A stretch of 36,120 nt of DNA from the NCBI GenBank assembly GCA_023254135.1, contig JALQYL010000011.1, forward strand, positions 1 to 36,120. The letters are read 5' to 3'. Positions 16,983-24,087 of this stretch are shown in pieces. The DNA is from Ilumatobacteraceae bacterium (lineage in GTDB: Bacteria; Actinomycetota; Acidimicrobiia; Acidimicrobiales; Ilumatobacteraceae). Under the pieces are notes generated by a model, which was not told the DNA's origin, did not search any database, and worked only from the letters and a program-made list of their open reading frames with translations. Made by a program: the position numbers and the translations under genes. Positions within the stretch are counted from its first letter, which is position 1. Every line of letters starts with the position of its first letter.

Positions 16983-18383
16983 ATGACCTCCATTCATCAA
17001 GATCCAGGCTCTTTTCGTGACCCCCTCAGTCGGGTGTACGTGGGGGATGGGCAAGTAGTTCGTGCCTTCACCGATCTCGGTGCCAAAGACATCAAGGCAG
17101 TGTGGGACAAGCCATTCATTCAGAATGCTTTGGCATCCGGAACCCTCATTCAGTCCACCATTGTCGAGCCTGCCGCCGTTGGCCTCAGTGCTCCATGGTC
17201 AATGGCCATGACGCACCCATTGGTGCCATTCATTTCGTACCCGTACGAGTGGACCTTCTCGATGTTGAAAGATGCTGCACTTCTGCAGTTGGAAGTCACG
17301 CGCGGTGCCTTGGCTGACGGCATTGGTGTGAAGGATGCAACTCCCTACAACGTTCAGTTCATAGGGCCAAAGGCACAGTTCATTGATGCAGGATCATTTG
17401 AGCGTCGTCGCAAAGGTGACCCTTGGTACGGCTACCGCCAGTTCTGCGAGATGTTCCTGTACCCGCTCATGATGCAGGGCTACCTGGGTGTGGGTTTCCA
17501 GCAATTCATGCGTGGAGCGGTGAATGGTATTTCTCCCGACACCATGCGCAAATTGTTGCCTGCGAGTATCCGTCGCCCACGCAAGGGTCGATTGACGCAC
17601 GTCGTGTTGCACGCCGCGGCTCAGAATCGTTTTGCTGACAGCGAAGTGAACATGAAGAGCGGAGCTGCAAAAGCTGGCATGAATGCATCGGTGCTCGACG
17701 CAACTCTCAAGAAGCTCATCGGCATTGTGCAGAAGCTCTCATTGGGTGACAAGAAATCCACGTGGTCCGAATATTCAGAACGCGGTCACTACATCGAGTC
17801 AAGCCTCGATGAGAAGCAGCGTTTCGTTCGTGATGCAGTTGCATCAGCACCGCGCAAACAAGTGTGGGACATCGGTTGCAACGATGGAGTGTTCAGCCGT
17901 ATCGCGGCAGCACACTCGGACTACGTAGTAGCGATGGACGCCGATCCTCTGGTGGTGGATCGTTTGTACAACACGTTGAAGGCAGAGAAGAGCGACAAGA
18001 TTCTGCCCCTGTACGTTGACATGTCTGATTCCGGTGGCGGAATTGGCTGGCGCGGACAAGAACGCCCAGGCATTTTCGACCGTGGCAACCCCGACATGGT
18101 GTTGGTGTTGGCTGTGATTCATCACTTGGCCATCACCTTCAATATTCCGTTGGCTGCGCAATTGGACATGTTCCGCGATCTCACACCAGAAATGGTGATT
18201 GAAATGCCGCACGCTGATGATCCCATGGTGCAAAAACTCCTCGTCAACAAGCGCGCAGGTATTCACGACGATTTCAATCTTGGTGAATTCGAGCGTCTAC
18301 TCACCGAGCGCTTTGACATCAAGTCGAAAATGCTGCTTTCATCAGGAACTCGCACCATTTTCCATGTGACTCGCAAGGGTTAA
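16983..18383 (+). CDS. large SAM-dependent methyltransferase with kinase-like N-terminal half
   Basis: 466 residues. The C-terminal half is a class I methyltransferase: motif I VWDIGCNDGVFSR (294-306), acidic residues D319/D321 at the end of the next strand, and MVLVLAVIHHLA as the post-motif strand. It resembles the NoeA-like family of nodulation-type methyltransferases, a resemblance recalled rather than searched. The N-terminal half contains KDATPYNVQF (117-126) and FIDAGSFE (133-140). D118, N123 and D135 are spaced like the catalytic loop D-x4-N and the DxG metal site of protein kinases and aminoglycoside phosphotransferases. A glycine-rich loop and ATP-anchoring lysine are not evident, so this may be an inactive or divergent kinase fold. 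The substrate is unknown. It follows the YLDAGTGS microprotein by 15 bases. Confidence 0.8.
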   Translation: MTSIHQDPGSFRDPLSRVYVGDGQVVRAFTDLGAKDIKAVWDKPFIQNALASGTLIQSTIVEPAAVGLSAPWSMAMTHPLVPFISYPYEWTFSMLKDAALLQLEVTRGALADGIGVKDATPYNVQFIGPKAQFIDAGSFERRRKGDPWYGYRQFCEMFLYPLMMQGYLGVGFQQFMRGAVNGISPDTMRKLLPASIRRPRKGRLTHVVLHAAAQNRFADSEVNMKSGAAKAGMNASVLDATLKKLIGIVQKLSLGDKKSTWSEYSERGHYIESSLDEKQRFVRDAVASAPRKQVWDIGCNDGVFSRIAAAHSDYVVAMDADPLVVDRLYNTLKAEKSDKILPLYVDMSDSGGGIGWRGQERPGIFDRGNPDMVLVLAVIHHLAITFNIPLAAQLDMFRDLTPEMVIEMPHADDPMVQKLLVNKRAGIHDDFNLGEFERLLTERFDIKSKMLLSSGTRTIFHVTRKG

Positions 18384-18419
18384 CGAACGCTCCCTGGGGA
18401 GAAGAATCGGAAACACCGA

Positions 18420-18425
18420 TAGCAT
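18420..18425 (+). promoter_or_regulatory. possible -10 hexamer TAGCAT for tRNA-Cys
   Basis: TAGCAT would place the transcription start near 18432, about 25 bases before the mature tRNA. No convincing -35 was seen. Confidence 0.35.
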
Positions 18426-18434
18426 TTGGTGTGC

Positions 18435-18452
18435 TGTGGTGTTCGCACCACA
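18435..18452 (+). other. 7-bp hairpin with TTCG tetraloop in the tRNA-Cys leader
   Basis: TGTGGTG (18435-18441) and CACCACA (18446-18452) pair perfectly around a TTCG loop, ending 4 bases before the tRNA. There is no T tract, so it is a poor intrinsic terminator. It could be a processing or stability element of the precursor. Confidence 0.5.
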
Positions 18453-18456
18453 ACCT

Positions 18457-18531
18457 GGCGACGTGGCCGAATGGTTTAGGCAAGGGCCTGCAAAGCCCTC
18501 TATTTGGGTTCGATTCCCAACGTCGCCTCCA
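18457..18531 (+). tRNA. tRNA-Cys (anticodon GCA)
   Basis: A complete cloverleaf can be drawn. The acceptor stem is GGCGACG with CGTCGCC, the D stem is GCC/GGC, and the anticodon stem is AGGGC/GCCCT around loop CTGCAAA with anticodon GCA. The variable loop has four bases, and the T arm is TTGGG-TTCGATT-CCCAA. The discriminator base is T at 18528, as usual for tRNA-Cys, and CCA is encoded at 18529-18531. No integrase or duplicated 3' end is nearby, so it does not look like an occupied attachment site. Confidence 0.97.
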
Positions 18532-18554
18532 ATTACATGTGTACACCCCATCAT

Positions 18555-18560
18555 TAGGGT
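18555..18560 (+). promoter_or_regulatory. -10 hexamer TAGGGT, leaderless-type
   Basis: TAGGGT ends 6 bases before the ATG at 18567 and is the main support that this small gene is real. Confidence 0.5.
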
Positions 18561-18566
18561 CGCGCC

Positions 18567-18863
18567 ATGAATCAATTTGCTGTCATGTTTGGTGTTTCTC
18601 AAGCTGATTGCGAAGCGTTTCCGCCTGAGACCATCTGGGACCAGTGCTGGTGGATAAACAACGTCAAATGGCTGACAGGACTTCTGCTCGTAACAATTTG
18701 GTTTGGTCCGGTCTTCTTGATCATTCGCAGACCCATGGAGACATCAAATTTGCGTTGGTCTCTTGCGGGCTTGGCTTGGCTATTTGTAGGTGGATTGGTT
18801 GCGGTTGTTGTGTCAATGATGCTGGTGGAGCCTTTTGTTTTGAGGTTGTTGGGCGCATCATAG
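18567..18863 (+). CDS. small two-helix membrane protein, unknown function
   Basis: 98 residues, with hydrophobic segments at about 35-53 (WLTGLLLVTIWFGPVFLII) and 65-90. The linker between them begins IIRRP and ends before WSLAG, so a basic loop probably faces the cytoplasm. The N-terminus is rich in aromatic residues and has two cysteines (C15, C27). No family was recognised. Support comes from the leaderless-type promoter just upstream and the plausible membrane topology. It is 50 bases before an acyl-CoA ligase that has its own promoter-like hexamer, so an operon link is not required. Confidence 0.6.
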   Translation: MNQFAVMFGVSQADCEAFPPETIWDQCWWINNVKWLTGLLLVTIWFGPVFLIIRRPMETSNLRWSLAGLAWLFVGGLVAVVVSMMLVEPFVLRLLGAS

Positions 18864-18900
18864 AAGACTCTCCAGTCACGTCATTTTGAGGTTGCACTGG

Positions 18901-18906
18901 TAATTT
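18901..18906 (+). promoter_or_regulatory. -10 hexamer TAATTT, leaderless-type
   Basis: TAATTT ends 7 bases before the ATG at 18914, and no Shine-Dalgarno is present. Confidence 0.5.
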
Positions 18907-18913
18907 CGCCGCC

Positions 18914-20596
18914 ATGACGACGCGTGCTGAAGCCATTGCTCAACTCACTGCCGTGGGTTCCCCATATGAACTTGAAGTGGTCAACATTCATGGGTATCCC
19001 ATTCGTACTTATAAGAACGCACATCGCAATCTGCGTGAGATTTGGGAACGTGCTGCCAAACGTGGAGACGCTCCCTATTTCATTTATGAAGATGTGGTCA
19101 CCACGTACGGCGAGGCCCACAAAGAAGTGGTGTCCCTTGCTGCCTGGTTGTACGAGAACGGTATTCGCAAAGGAGACCGAGTTGCCGTGGGCATGCGCAA
19201 CTATCCCGAGTTCGCCATTGCATTTTGGGCGATTCAGTCCATCGGCGCGGTCATGGTCAGTCTGAATGCCTGGTGGATCGGTGAAGAGTTGAAATATGCG
19301 CTGAAGGACTCAGGCGCAGTCGCTGCGATTCTCGATGGTGAACGCCAGGAGCGCCTGACCCCGGAAATGATGGAGGAGTTGGGTGTGCGATTGGTGGTGG
19401 TTGCGCGTGGCGAGGCACGTGCCGACACCACCGAGTGGGGCCAAGCTGCGGGGAACACGGGTGCAGTATTGCCGCACGTGGACATTGATGCAGAAGACGA
19501 CGCCACCATCTTGTACACCTCTGGTACCACCGGATTTCCGAAGGGTGCCGCTGGCAGTCATCGCAACTACGTCACCAATGTGTGGAATGGTCTCTTCACG
19601 GTGGGAGTTGGGTCATTGATGGCCGGTGGTCCTATTCCTGATCCTTTCGCTGACCGTGCTCACATCACGGCTCTCTCCACTTTCCCTTTTTTCCATATTG
19701 CTGGATTGTGTGGATTGATTGCCAGTACGAACAATGGCACCACCATCGTTACGCAGTACAAATGGGATGCCGGCGATGCGTTGCGTTTGGTGGAGAAATA
19801 CAAGGTCAACCAATTTGGTGGCGTGCCCACAGTGGTTCGTTCGTTCATCGAACATCCCGACCGTGACACATTCGACTTGAGCAGTTTGGCAAGTATCGGT
19901 CAGGGTGGTGCACCCGTGGCGCCCGACACCATCGCTCGTATTGAACAGGATTTTGCGGGCAAGGTGAGCCCTGGCAACGGGTACGGACTCACAGAAACGA
20001 CCGCTGGCTGCATTGCCAATGCAGGTGCTGCATACTTCGCCAAGAAGGACAGTGTTGGTCTACCTGCGGTGGGAACCGACGTGTGCATCATGGACGAGGA
20101 CGGCAAGGAGGTCCCGCAGGGAACGATTGGTGAAGTCTGTATCTATGGTCCGCAGAACGTTCGTGGATATTGGAACAAGCCAGCCGAAACGGCCAAGGCG
20201 TTCGTTGATGGTTGGTTCCATACTGGTGACGCCGGATACATCGACGAAGACGGGTTTGTCTATGTGGTCGACCGCATCAAGGACATGGTGTTGCGCGGCG
20301 GAGAGAATGTGTATTGCGTGGAGGTGGAAACAGTTCTCTTTGAATTGGATGCCGTTCTTGACTGTGCAGTCATTGGTCTGCCACACGCCAAACTGGGCGA
20401 AGAGGTAACGGCAGTTCTCGTCGCCGCAGACGGTTTCGATGAATCAGCCACGCCCGAAGTGTTGCAGTACCTGTCCGGGCGTCTCGCGGCCTTCAAAGTG
20501 CCGAGCAAAGTGTTCTGGCACCATGAAGAACTTCCGCGAAACGCCACGGGCAAGGTTCTGAAGAAGGATCTTCGAGACTTCTACGCGTCTCGCTAA
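18914..20596 (+). CDS. acyl-CoA synthetase / AMP-dependent ligase (ANL superfamily), copy 1
   Basis: 560 residues. The P-loop-like motif YTSGTTGFPKG is at 201-211, YGLTET lies near 356-361, and the hinge region is GWFHTGD...DRIKDM (about 434-456). The C-terminal catalytic lysine K547 is in NATGKVLKK. The enzyme activates a carboxylic acid as acyl-AMP and then transfers it to CoA. It has about 50 more N-terminal residues than the other two ligases in this window. The sequence is in the medium/long-chain fatty acid ligase group, but chain length cannot be read reliably. Its stop overlaps the stop of the convergent binding-protein gene by 3 bases. Confidence 0.9.
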   Translation: MTTRAEAIAQLTAVGSPYELEVVNIHGYPIRTYKNAHRNLREIWERAAKRGDAPYFIYEDVVTTYGEAHKEVVSLAAWLYENGIRKGDRVAVGMRNYPEFAIAFWAIQSIGAVMVSLNAWWIGEELKYALKDSGAVAAILDGERQERLTPEMMEELGVRLVVVARGEARADTTEWGQAAGNTGAVLPHVDIDAEDDATILYTSGTTGFPKGAAGSHRNYVTNVWNGLFTVGVGSLMAGGPIPDPFADRAHITALSTFPFFHIAGLCGLIASTNNGTTIVTQYKWDAGDALRLVEKYKVNQFGGVPTVVRSFIEHPDRDTFDLSSLASIGQGGAPVAPDTIARIEQDFAGKVSPGNGYGLTETTAGCIANAGAAYFAKKDSVGLPAVGTDVCIMDEDGKEVPQGTIGEVCIYGPQNVRGYWNKPAETAKAFVDGWFHTGDAGYIDEDGFVYVVDRIKDMVLRGGENVYCVEVETVLFELDAVLDCAVIGLPHAKLGEEVTAVLVAADGFDESATPEVLQYLSGRLAAFKVPSKVFWHHEELPRNATGKVLKKDLRDFYASR

Positions 20597-22371
20597 GCCT
20601 TCTTCCAAATTCCGGTCCAATCAAGACCCCAATTCGTCACCACGCGTTGGGTCTTGCCCTTCACCAATTGGAGGGTTCCCACGCCCGCAATCTTCTTGGT
20701 GGTGAACACCGTGTAGTACATGTGCGTGATGGATCCCATCATTGCGTGTTCTTGTATGTAGGCAGTTCCCGCACGATAGTTCCGCTTCGCGACCGTCTTG
20801 CTGGTCGCTGCTTCGCCGTCGTAGAAAAACGTGTCCACGGTGGTGTCGGTGATGTGGTTGAGTCCCAAAACAACTCCCACGTTGTTTCTGTATAACGGAT
20901 GCACCGGATTCGTGCTGTTGCCGGGGTATGCATTCGTGACGATAAAGGGCAGGTTGAATGCCACGTCGTTGCCTTCAAAGAGAAGTAGCAGGAGTGCATC
21001 GTAAGCGTTGTAGTACTCGCCTGCGGAAATCTTGGGCGCTGCGTTGAATGCTTTCGTGATGATGACACCCGTTTCTTCCACCACATAGTTGGCGTATATT
21101 CCGCACTTTGCCCATGTCGCCTTGAGGAAGGCTGCATTTCCTTGTGAGACCGCAGTTGTGTCTGCTGGGAAGGTGAACTCCAATCGATCCTTGCCGGATT
21201 CCTTGATGTATTCGGCCAACCAATGCTTCGAATCCTTGATGCTGAATTTCTGAAATCCTGATTTGGTGTACATCACGCTTTTCGGCCCGACGATGGATTT
21301 GGCCACAACACCTTCACCCTTGTTACGGGCTTTCAGGAAGTTTGCGCGGTCTATGCAACTGAGAACTGCTTTGCGTGCTGACATGTAACTGAAGGGTGAG
21401 CCGGGTTTGCCTTCGTTCAACCACAGTGATGGGTAGTACTCAACCGGTGACTTGTGTTCGTTCACCACAGTGCGTCGCTTGCGGAGATCCTTGATGAAGG
21501 TTCCTTCGCTTGCTGATGAGAACATGGCTGCATCAATGGCGCCCTTGCGCACCGCTGCGGCACGTTGTGATGCTTCCTTTACGTTTGTGAAAGTTATTTG
21601 ATTCAAGTAGGGAAGTTGGGCATTGTTCACGGGATCCCTGCGCCAGTAGCCAGTGTTTCTGGTGACAGTCAGTTGGTCCGATGTCCATGAGACAAGCTTG
21701 AACGGGCCCGTGCCCACGGGAACGTCTGCACATGTCGTTGCATTCGTAAGTTGAAGTGGTGAACGCATGAAGAATCGACCCGATGCATATAGCGTCGATG
21801 GGAAGTCGTTCTGTGCTCTGTCTAGTTGGAACTCAATGACGTATTGAGACTTCACGCTCATGGCCTTGATGTTGGCGGTGAACGCCGTGCCGGTTCCTAC
21901 TGTGTATGCCTTGGTCTGGTAAGCAGGAAGTCCACCTGCTGAATAGGCGGCAGCTGCCACTCGACCAGTAATCGCATTGAAGTTCGCAAGAACTGCTGTT
22001 GCGTCGAAGTCCTGACCGTCGGTGAACTTGATGCCTTGACGAAGCGTCACGGTCCACGTCTTCAAATCACTCGATGAAGATGCGCCCGATGCGAGAAGGC
22101 CGATCATGTCGCCACCCTTGGTGCGTTCAAAGAGTGTTTCGTAAATGGTCCGTTCCGCCATGAGAGCCGAGTTCGCAGGATTGTTGCTGACACAAAATCC
22201 AGGAAACGTGTCGAAGATTCCCACCTTGATCACGCCCCCATATCGAGATGCTGAGGGTCTGGTCGCCGCATTTGTTTGCGTGGCACACAGAGAAATTCCT
22301 GCCAGGGCAATTGCTGCGGTCAATGCAAGTCGTTTGCGCGCAAATCGAGGTGGATGGTCCAGTGAATTCAT
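20593..22371 (-). CDS. ABC transporter substrate-binding protein, family 5 (peptide/nickel type), copy A
   Basis: 592 residues. A basic start, a hydrophobic core (about 17-30) and a TNAA end form a Sec signal peptide; no proper lipobox is present. Mature family-5 sequence follows, with GTGPFKLVSW, YWRRDPVN and the KEASQRAAAVRKG segment, ending WAGI-like (here LDWTGIWKK). The start DTFPGFCVSN is almost identical to that of copy B at 25034, so the two are paralogues. The protein should deliver a peptide or other small ligand to a Dpp/Opp-type permease. No permease is adjacent; the nearest is at 33415-36120. The ATG at 22371 has AAGGA 5 bases upstream and is preferred over the one at 22404. Confidence 0.88.
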   Translation of the reverse strand: MNSLDHPPRFARKRLALTAAIALAGISLCATQTNAATRPSASRYGGVIKVGIFDTFPGFCVSNNPANSALMAERTIYETLFERTKGGDMIGLLASGASSSSDLKTWTVTLRQGIKFTDGQDFDATAVLANFNAITGRVAAAAYSAGGLPAYQTKAYTVGTGTAFTANIKAMSVKSQYVIEFQLDRAQNDFPSTLYASGRFFMRSPLQLTNATTCADVPVGTGPFKLVSWTSDQLTVTRNTGYWRRDPVNNAQLPYLNQITFTNVKEASQRAAAVRKGAIDAAMFSSASEGTFIKDLRKRRTVVNEHKSPVEYYPSLWLNEGKPGSPFSYMSARKAVLSCIDRANFLKARNKGEGVVAKSIVGPKSVMYTKSGFQKFSIKDSKHWLAEYIKESGKDRLEFTFPADTTAVSQGNAAFLKATWAKCGIYANYVVEETGVIITKAFNAAPKISAGEYYNAYDALLLLLFEGNDVAFNLPFIVTNAYPGNSTNPVHPLYRNNVGVVLGLNHITDTTVDTFFYDGEAATSKTVAKRNYRAGTAYIQEHAMMGSITHMYYTVFTTKKIAGVGTLQLVKGKTQRVVTNWGLDWTGIWKKA

Positions 22372-22484
22372 GTTGTTCCTTTGTCCGTTGTACGTATTGG
22401 TCAAAGTAACGAGACTTCAATTTGAGTTGTCGAAGAATTCATACCTGTGTTGCACGAGGGTGTCCCTTCGTGTACGTGTCTTTC

Positions 22485-22490
22485 TACAGT
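22485..22490 (+). promoter_or_regulatory. -10 hexamer TACAGT, leaderless-type
   Basis: TACAGT ends 6 bases before the ATG at 22497 and decides that start against an in-frame GTG- or ATG-type codon further upstream. Confidence 0.5.
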
Positions 22491-22496
22491 TGCGGC

Positions 22497-22916
22497 ATGA
22501 ACGAATCGCAGAGCAGAAGTTTGAAGGATCGAGTTGCTGTAGTGGCTCTTGAGCACGATGAATCACGCGTGTGGTTGTTGCATGAGGGCGAGGCAGTTCC
22601 CGCAGTTACCGTGATGCGACCTGATGCAGAACTAATACATGTTCGGGAAGGACAAGAACGTCACTTGCATTCCACAGAAGCAAATGAGAATTCGTATTTT
22701 GCTGATTTGGCCTTGAAACTGGCCAGCTCTTCCAACATCATTTTGTTCGGTCATGGCAAAGGAAACTCAAACATGAAAAACAAGTTTCTGGGGTATCTGC
22801 ACGACCATCGAATTCCACTGATCAATCGATGCGTGGATGGCGGCACTGTTGATTTGTCCGCTGTGAGTGACAAGCAACTTCTTGCTCTCGCTAAGCAGGT
22901 GTGGGAACGTCAGTGA
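22497..22916 (+). CDS. short eRF1/Vms1-like (bacterial archaeo-eukaryotic release-factor-like) protein
   Basis: 139 residues, soluble. A first strand (RVAVVALEHDESRVWLL) resembles the opening of nucleic-acid-binding eRF1-type domains. FGHGKGNSNM (84-93), followed by a helix and KFLGYLHDH, resembles the domain seen in bacterial release-factor-like proteins, and the end (DLSAVSDKQLLALAKQVW) fits too. The catalytic GGQ loop is absent. The family assignment comes from pattern memory and is moderate. Such proteins may act on stalled ribosomes or peptidyl-tRNA, but no function is proven for this short form. It diverges from binding-protein copy A and overlaps the 3' end of pcs by 26 bases. Confidence 0.6.
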   Translation: MNESQSRSLKDRVAVVALEHDESRVWLLHEGEAVPAVTVMRPDAELIHVREGQERHLHSTEANENSYFADLALKLASSSNIILFGHGKGNSNMKNKFLGYLHDHRIPLINRCVDGGTVDLSAVSDKQLLALAKQVWERQ

Positions 22917-23643
22917 TACTTGCGCCGAAAAGTTTCTTGGTGGGGAACCAGGTGCGCCACACCACCACGAATGCCAAGTAGGCAGGACCAATCAGGATGA
23001 CATCTTTTGCCCAACGTGGTCCGTTGGGATACGTGGCAGACAGCCAGGCAAAGACGGTGAAATATGTGGCGGTGGCACAGTATGTGGGTAAGCGAAGCGC
23101 ACGTACACGCACCAGGTGTGGGAATTTGATAGTCGTGAGTTGACTGATACAGAACAACACACTGATAATCGCTGCCGTACGTTGGCTTGTACCAAGAATA
23201 ATGAATGACGGAATCACTATGTTCCACATTGCAGGGAAGCCGTTGAACCACACATCCTCGGTTTCTTGATCGATGCGGGCGAACCATAAAGCACTTGTCA
23301 TGAGAATGAGTCCAGCAATGGTCATGCTGAGTCGGGGCTCCACCACATCGAGACGTACCAAAAGAACTGTGGGTACCACCACACACGTGACGTAGTCGAT
23401 GACAAGGTCGAGAACATGGCCATCAATATGGGGTGCATGAACTTCCACATTGAACTTGCGCGCAATGGGTCCGTCGATGCCGTCAAGGACCTGGCACACA
23501 ATGAGCCACAACAACGCAGGTCGAATGTGGCCGTCGACAACCGACTGCAACGCAATCAAGCCAGCAACTGCCCCGGTGGCGGTGAGGAAATGAATGCCAA
23601 ATCCAGCTCGTCTTTGCGATTGGGAGGTGGATGTCTCGGTCAC
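22891..23643 (-). CDS. pcs: phosphatidylcholine synthase (CDP-alcohol phosphatidyltransferase)
   Basis: 250 residues with about eight membrane segments. The CDP-alcohol motif is D57-G58-x2-A61-R62-x12-G75-x3-D79-x3-D83. The x12 spacing, instead of the usual x8, is the form described for bacterial phosphatidylcholine synthase, and the later WFNGFPAMWN segment (132-141) also fits Pcs. The enzyme condenses CDP-diacylglycerol with choline to give phosphatidylcholine and CMP. The GTG at 23643 is supported by TAGAAT 6 bases upstream. Choline must be imported; no choline transporter is visible here. Its 3' end overlaps the convergent gene by 26 bases. Confidence 0.85.
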   Translation of the reverse strand: MTETSTSQSQRRAGFGIHFLTATGAVAGLIALQSVVDGHIRPALLWLIVCQVLDGIDGPIARKFNVEVHAPHIDGHVLDLVIDYVTCVVVPTVLLVRLDVVEPRLSMTIAGLILMTSALWFARIDQETEDVWFNGFPAMWNIVIPSFIILGTSQRTAAIISVLFCISQLTTIKFPHLVRVRALRLPTYCATATYFTVFAWLSATYPNGPRWAKDVILIGPAYLAFVVVWRTWFPTKKLFGASITDVPTPA

Positions 23644-23649
23644 TGGTTC

Positions 23650-23655
23650 ATTCTA
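23650..23655 (-). promoter_or_regulatory. -10 hexamer TAGAAT for pcs
   Basis: On the minus strand TAGAAT ends 6 bases before the GTG of pcs. Its expected -35 zone overlaps the opposing -10 at 23669-23674. Confidence 0.6.
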
Positions 23656-23668
23656 CGGTGTGCTCATC

Positions 23669-23674
23669 TACGCT
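23669..23674 (+). promoter_or_regulatory. -10 hexamer TACGCT for the membrane protein divergent from pcs
   Basis: TACGCT ends 7 bases before the GTG at 23682. It lies in the 38-base spacer shared with the pcs promoter. Confidence 0.5.
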
Positions 23675-23681
23675 CAGTGCG

Positions 23682-24083
23682 GTGACCGTGAAACGACAGA
23701 CAATTGAGCGCTCGTGGGTGGGTGTTTCTGTGTTGTACGGACTCTTTCGCGCAAGTCTCGTATGGACGTTCCTATCGCAATACGGAGTGAACACGGCAGT
23801 ATTTCTCGTTATCGAGTTGGTGTCGTCCATGGCATATGGGCTCTCTAGCGCACGCGTGGTGGGAGCTTTTGTCGATTCACGTTGGCGTTCATTGCGGGCA
23901 TGGATACCTGTGGCCCTGATCACTTATGCCGCACCAGATGCATATGTGTTTCTCAGCGCAGGACGACTGCCCGGGGGCATGGTGGAGGTTCTTGTTTCCA
24001 TCGTGTGTGTGACCGCGGCTTTCACTGCGGTGGGCATGTGGTTCCAGGTGCGCAACAAACGCCGCGCGCAAATGTCGCGGTAA
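23682..24083 (+). CDS. four-helix membrane protein, unknown function
   Basis: 133 residues from the GTG at 23682; a second in-frame GTG at 23688 is also possible. Four hydrophobic segments are visible (about 12-30, 35-50, 71-90 and 96-118), with basic residues at both ends, so the termini probably face the cytoplasm. No family was recognised. Longer in-frame readings would overlap the start of pcs and lose the TACGCT hexamer placement. The 38-base divergent spacer shared with pcs suggests a lipid-linked role, but that is only context. It ends 4 bases before the convergent SDR gene. Confidence 0.65.
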   Translation: MTVKRQTIERSWVGVSVLYGLFRASLVWTFLSQYGVNTAVFLVIELVSSMAYGLSSARVVGAFVDSRWRSLRAWIPVALITYAAPDAYVFLSAGRLPGGMVEVLVSIVCVTAAFTAVGMWFQVRNKRRAQMSR

Positions 24084-24087
24084 TTTC

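Noticed and set aside
18457-18566. tRNA-Cys as an attachment site of an integrated element
   Set aside because: No integrase, no repeated tRNA 3' end and no change in gene character were found around it.
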